Of a DNA stretch of 19,239 nt, positions 15,687 to 19,239 are shown one piece after another. Each line of letters starts with the position of its first letter. The stretch's first letter is position 1. Source of the stretch: Chrysochromulina parva (Eukaryota > Haptophyta > Prymnesiales > Chrysochromulinaceae); contig PJAB01000908.1 of the NCBI GenBank assembly GCA_002887195.1, positions 1-19,239 on the forward strand, written 5' to 3'. A program made the translations under genes and the position numbers. The notes beneath the pieces were generated by a model. That model was not told where the DNA came from, made no database searches, and was given only the letters and a program-made list of their open reading frames with translations.

Positions 15687-16982
15687 ATGGCGTGCACCTT
15701 CCCGATGTCCACCGAGTCACCGAGCGCTTGGCTCGACGCGATCAACCTGGCCAGGTACAAGCCGACTCTGGAAAAGATGGGCGTGACGGAGGTGCAGCAT
15801 CTTTACGCGCTGACCGAGGAGTCATTGCAGGCGGGCGGCATCGCCATGCCGGGCCACCGGAAGCGTATCATGCAGGCCCTCAAGGAGCTAGTGCCACCCG
15901 ATGCGGCCATTCCTGCGGCCACTGCGGCCAACAGTGCTGTCGCCATGGAGCTTGAGCCGCGGATCGGTGCGATGGATATTGACGACGATGACAAGGTTGA
16001 CCATAGACCCCGCGATCGGTCGCGGAATTTCGAGATGCCACCAGGTGCAATCCTGCCGTCCAAGGCGGCGGCGGCGGCGGCGGCGGCGGCGGCCGCAGCG
16101 GCAGCGGCTCATAGCCCCACGACCAGCTCGTCGACGAGCACCAGCGACGACCCGAGGCCGGCGGCCGACTACAACCAGCGCCGGGCCAACTCCACGTCGT
16201 CCATCTTCATATCGTCGACGCTGACAAAGCCTGACACGGAGGAGCTCGTGTTCTGCATCGCGGTCGTCATCCACGAACGCATCCAGCAGGGCGAAGCGCA
16301 GAGCCATGAGGTTCGACATCGCTTCCCCTTCTTCTCGGAGGACAACAATCCGCTGTACGCGGTGCCCACTGAACTGGACGGCCGTGGCTCGGACTCGTCT
16401 GACGGCGGCTCCGACAGCGAGAAGAAGCGGACGCGGCGCGAGGTGCCCACGGAGGACACGATCTTCCACACGATCCGCTCCGTCTTCGAGTGCGCGCAGA
16501 TCCCGGCCGAGTGCCTGATCGTCTCACTCGTCTACATGGAACGTCTGATCGCGACGACCTCCTGCCCCGTACTAGTGACCTCGTGGAGACCGATACTGCT
16601 CGCGTCCCTCATCCTGGCACAAAAGGTGTGGGACGACCGGTCGCTCCACAACTCGGACTTCTCCGTCTTCTGCCCTATGTTCACCCTAAAGGAGATCAAT
16701 TTCCTCGAGAAGAAGTTCCTCGAGATGGTCGACTACGACGTGTCTATCTCCGCCTCGCTCTACGCCTCGTACTACTTCCAGCTCCGCACGCTCTGTCAGC
16801 GGGTCGACCGCGAATTCACGCTGAAGCCGATCGACGTCGAAACCGCTGCTAAGCTCGAGGCGCGCGGCTCCGCGCACACGGCCAAGCTCAAGCAGACGGC
16901 GCCGCGCAAGAACCAGTCGCTCAACGCGATCAGCGCGACGCCGGCCTCCTCCTCTGCCTTCCTGCACAAGCTGTTCAACTGA
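15687..16982 (+). CDS. SAM domain - cyclin Y-type cyclin fusion
   Basis: A 431-residue uninterrupted frame. Residues about 12-69 form a SAM domain (AWLDAINLARYKPTLEKMGV...LQAGGIAMPGHRKRIMQAL). A linker with about 15 consecutive Ala (DNA 16065-16109) and Ser/Thr-rich sequence follows. The cyclin box starts near 184 (EELVFCIAVVIHERIQQ), is interrupted by an acidic Ser/Asp insert (about 220-255), and continues with TIFHTIRSVFECAQIPAECL, WRPILLASLILAQKVWDDRS, MFTLKEINFLEKKFLEMVDY and SASLYASYYFQLRTL. The WRPILLASLILAQKVWDD and EINxLExxFLE features match the cyclin Y / PHO80-like group, whose members bind and activate PFTAIRE/CDK14-16 or Pho85-type kinases. SAM domains mediate oligomerisation or partner binding, so it may localise the kinase. 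The ATG at 15687 is in good context and Met7 is an alternative. The cyclin Y call is strong and the SAM call good. Confidence 0.86.
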   Translation: MACTFPMSTESPSAWLDAINLARYKPTLEKMGVTEVQHLYALTEESLQAGGIAMPGHRKRIMQALKELVPPDAAIPAATAANSAVAMELEPRIGAMDIDDDDKVDHRPRDRSRNFEMPPGAILPSKAAAAAAAAAAAAAAAHSPTTSSSTSTSDDPRPAADYNQRRANSTSSIFISSTLTKPDTEELVFCIAVVIHERIQQGEAQSHEVRHRFPFFSEDNNPLYAVPTELDGRGSDSSDGGSDSEKKRTRREVPTEDTIFHTIRSVFECAQIPAECLIVSLVYMERLIATTSCPVLVTSWRPILLASLILAQKVWDDRSLHNSDFSVFCPMFTLKEINFLEKKFLEMVDYDVSISASLYASYYFQLRTLCQRVDREFTLKPIDVETAAKLEARGSAHTAKLKQTAPRKNQSLNAISATPASSSAFLHKLFN

Positions 16983-17419
16983 GCCCAAGCGTATCCAAGC
17001 GGATGGCGGCGAGCGCACCAGCCGAGGCCGCGTGTGCTCTACGGTATGGATATACCGGAGTGTCACATAGCCCCACGCACAGTGCACAAGTCCCGCACGA
17101 GCCGACACCGTACAAGCGCGTCATACTTAGGCATGCTTAGGCGACTAGCATGTGCATGATCCGAGACACTCTCCGTTCTTCGATCTCTAGCGTTCAGCTG
17201 TGTCGCTTGGTCCACTCTCTCGCTTTGTTTCGTATTGAGTCGCAGCGACAGCGACTCGCAGGCAGCAGTCGCTATTTCTTGTGAATTTCCTTCATGTCAG
17301 AATTGGGGTGTTTGGCGCGAAGTTTGGAGTTGAGAGGGGCGACACACCAAACTGGCGCACCCCCCCAAAAAAGCGCAAGGGTTCGCAGGCTCGGGTCCAC
17401 ATTGGAGCTGCGGCGCCAA
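16983..17419. other. Intergenic region before the PDZ gene
   Basis: 437 bp. CTTAGGC occurs twice around 17127-17143, and a run of seven C at about 17361 is present. In-frame sequence upstream of 17420 stays open to 17294 but has no domain character. It probably contains the cyclin 3' end and the PDZ gene promoter. Confidence 0.45.
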
Positions 17420-19239
17420 ATGCCGAAGGAGAAGTCTGTCAAGGACCTTGCCTCTGGCCTGCCTCAGAGTGAGGCTGTCCGCATGGTGCTGGACACATTC
17501 GTGCTAAATGTGCCAGATGTGTCAGGCATCAGCCTGACAGCAGAAAACGTGGTCTCTGCGGCTGATGACGGCAAGGCTTCCTGGCAGGTAGGCGACGCCA
17601 TCGTCTGGGTCGATGGCACAGAGGTCCGCAAGGGCAAGGCGGCAGTGGCTGATTCGATGAAGCCGGATGTCGCGACGCATACGATGGTGGTGCAGCGCAT
17701 GGTGCCGGCAAAGCCTGGCTTCGTCACCTTCATCGCCCGTATTGCTGGCGATCCTGGCCTGGGCATTGGTCTGACGGAGGACAATCGCATCTCGGAGCTA
17801 GCAGAAAAACGACCTGGCCGGAATGATGGCCGTCTGGAGGTGCACTGCGCCGCGAGGAGCCGACGCTGCAGCAGTCGCCTAGCTGCGGCCCGAGCTGCTG
17901 CTGCGACCCCTTCTAGTGCTGCGACCGCTGCGACCGCTGCGACCGCTGCGACCGCTGCGACCGCTGCGACCGCTGCGACCGCTGCGACAGCCGTTGCCGC
18001 CGCTGCGACGGCCGCTGCGCACCGCAAGCGCTCGAAATGACAACAGTGCCTCTCACGGTGTTGCTCGCTCGCTTGTGTGCCGTGCGCAGGTGGGCGACTT
18101 CCTGATGATCTTCGATGGTGTGGACGTGTCCGGCGGCAAGCGGACGCTGTCCGAAATCTACGACAAAGGGCGGCCGATACACGAGCTCGTGGTATCACGT
18201 CAGCTCAAGCCGCCGCCTCAGCCACCGATCGATCCCAAGACCAAAAAGCCTAAGCCGCTTCCGCCGCGAAAGCCCGTGCGCTTCAGTGCCTCCGTGCTCC
18301 CTACCATCCTACCGGCTGACCCGAAGGCCAAGAAAGGCGCGCCACCGGAGAAGCAGTTGCCGATCATGCTGGACGCGAAGCACGCCGTGACGGCGCTCCC
18401 GCCCGACATTGACGATATCCTGATAGGTGATGTGCTCGTCTCCATCGACGGCAAGGCGTGTTCTGCCTCGGCTATGAAAGGCGACGCCAAGAAGATTGGC
18501 AAGCTGCTGTCCGAAAAGATCGACGTTCACATACTTGAGTTTGATCGCACGCCGCTCGAGCTCACGCCCGAAGACGAGCGTCTGCTCGCGGCCATCGCGT
18601 CCGCGCCCGCCACGGCGCCCGCCGCCGCTCCAGCTGCCGCGGACCCGACTCCTGCTGCTGAGGCGGGCTCCTCGACAGAGGCCCCGACAGAAGGCGCCCC
18701 CGCTGCTTCCCGCCTCTTCGAGGTGACTGGATGGTCGAACTCCTCGAGCACCTTCAAGCCCGTGTGCCAGGCCACCTGCTCGCATGCCTTCTCAGCCGAT
18801 TTGCCCAAATCGCTCGACCTCAAATACATCAAGCGGAGTGACATGCCCGCTGCCGACCTAGTGGAGTGGTCGATGCCGCCTGAGGGAGAGACGAATCGAC
18901 TAGACGCGCTCATCTCCTTCTTTAAGCAGCACGACCGTGTGGGGCGACTGGATCTCGCCGACGGGCAGTCGATCTTTTTGGTGGGCAAGAATGCCGACAG
19001 TGGCGAGCTCCTATGGCGACGCACCGCGCCGCCGGCTGCCGCGCCGCCCGAGGCGCCGCCGCCCGCAGAGACGCCCGTGGAGGCGGCTACGGACGAGGCG
19101 GCGGCTGCTGAGGCGGCGGCGGCTGCTGAGTCAGCGGCGGCTGCTGAGGCGGCGGCCGCGGCGGAGGCGGCGGCCGCGGCGGAGGCGGCGGCGGCGGCGG
19201 AGGCGGCGGCGGCGGCGGAGGCGGCGGCGGCGGCGGCGG
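17420..19239 (+). CDS. Multi-PDZ protein with SPOC-like domain, 3' end beyond window (two exons seen)
   Basis: Exon 1 is 17420-17839; exon 2 runs from 18090 through the window end with no stop. Residues 20-95 are PDZ-like (VRMVLDTFVLNV...SWQVGDAIVWVDGTEVRKGK). The second PDZ is split by the intron: FVTFIARIAGDPGLGIGLTE...GRLE|VGDFLMIFDGVDVSGGKRTL. A third follows (VRFSASVLPTIL...DILIGDVLVSIDGKACSASA). After an Ala/Pro linker comes about 110 residues (RLFEVTGWSNSSSTFKPVCQ; LPKSLDLKYIKRSDMP; DRVGRLDLADGQSIFLVGK) that resemble a SPOC domain; this is tentative. The visible end is a Glu-Ala5 repeat likely to form a rigid helix. PDZ domains normally bind C-terminal peptides, so a scaffold role is likely. 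The start at 17420 is conservative; the frame is open to 17294. Confidence 0.72.
17840..18089 (+). other. 250-nt intron containing a 9-bp tandem repeat
   Basis: Donor CTGGAG|GTGCAC, acceptor GTGCGCAG|GTGGGCGAC, phase 0. GCTGCGACC is repeated seven times from 17918, with a partial eighth copy to about 17988. Splicing rebuilds a PDZ core across the junction. If retained, the frame would read Ala-Ala-Thr repeats and end at TGA 18038-18040. Confidence 0.78.
19095..19239 (+). repeat. 18-bp coding repeat, Glu-Ala5
   Basis: GAG followed by four or five Ala codons is repeated about eight times up to the window edge. The codons become more uniform (GCG only) toward the end, which suggests recent expansion of the last copies. 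Confidence 0.9.

Noticed and set aside
17880..18040. Ala-Ala-Thr repeat tail as the true C-terminus of the PDZ protein
   Set aside because: The tail interrupts a PDZ fold that resumes perfectly at 18090 after a good acceptor; splicing is the better explanation.

Overview
The window is nuclear DNA from a compact, GC-rich eukaryote, most likely a unicellular alga. The signs are spliceosomal-type introns, long alanine/proline low-complexity tracts, eukaryotic domain families (cyclin Y, RING, PDZ, SAM, a chloroplast-type atypical thioredoxin), many short tandem duplications and about one gene per 2 kb. The base composition and the repeat-filled introns remind me of haptophytes (Emiliania/Chrysochromulina type), but this is a tentative inference; nothing here fixes the lineage.

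Layout. 1-699: no supportable gene. 700-3036 (+): a low-complexity coiled-coil protein with a motif that recalls centrosomal/ciliary CSPP1-type proteins. 3508-4785 (-): an unrecognised coiled-coil/disordered protein, divergent from 4945-5892 (+), a C3HC4 RING protein. 6036-6647 (+): a secreted or plastid-targeted atypical thioredoxin with a CAAC active site. 6648-7431: GC-rich repetitive intergenic DNA. 7432-9066 (-): a GT4 glycosyltransferase in two exons. 9442-10686 (-): an alpha/beta hydrolase with an N-terminal Cys-rich finger. This gene is divergent by only 23 bp from 10710-12910 (+), a three-exon GNAT acetyltransferase fused to two LysM repeats and a C-terminal domain I do not recognise. 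13416-14150 (+): a two-exon membrane-anchored protein. 14852-15196 (-): a small signal-anchor protein. 15687-16982 (+): a SAM domain fused to a cyclin-Y-type cyclin box. 17420 to the window end (+): a multi-PDZ protein with a SPOC-like domain and an EAAAAA helix repeat, cut by the window edge.

The most interesting signal is in the introns. Splice borders were deduced by restoring protein continuity across frame breaks. Two unrelated genes on opposite strands, the GT4 gene and the GNAT-LysM gene, each carry an intron filled with the same 10-bp tandem repeat. The sense-strand core is TGCC(A/T)CTRAT, and in both genes it lies in the sense orientation. Each unit contains a branch-point-like CTRAY and usually a TGA or TAA. 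Because 10 is not a multiple of 3, an array closes all reading frames if it is retained. A third gene (PDZ) has an intron filled with a 9-bp repeat. In three introns the 5' end of the intron, or the exon sequence flanking it, is a direct copy of sequence at the acceptor-side junction, at an offset equal to the intron length. The clearest case is a perfect 33-bp copy at an offset of 86 in an 86-nt intron. Together these suggest recent intron birth by local tandem duplication or by a repeat-based introner-like element.

The genes do not form an operon or an obvious pathway. Functional links between neighbours are limited to shared divergent promoter intervals.
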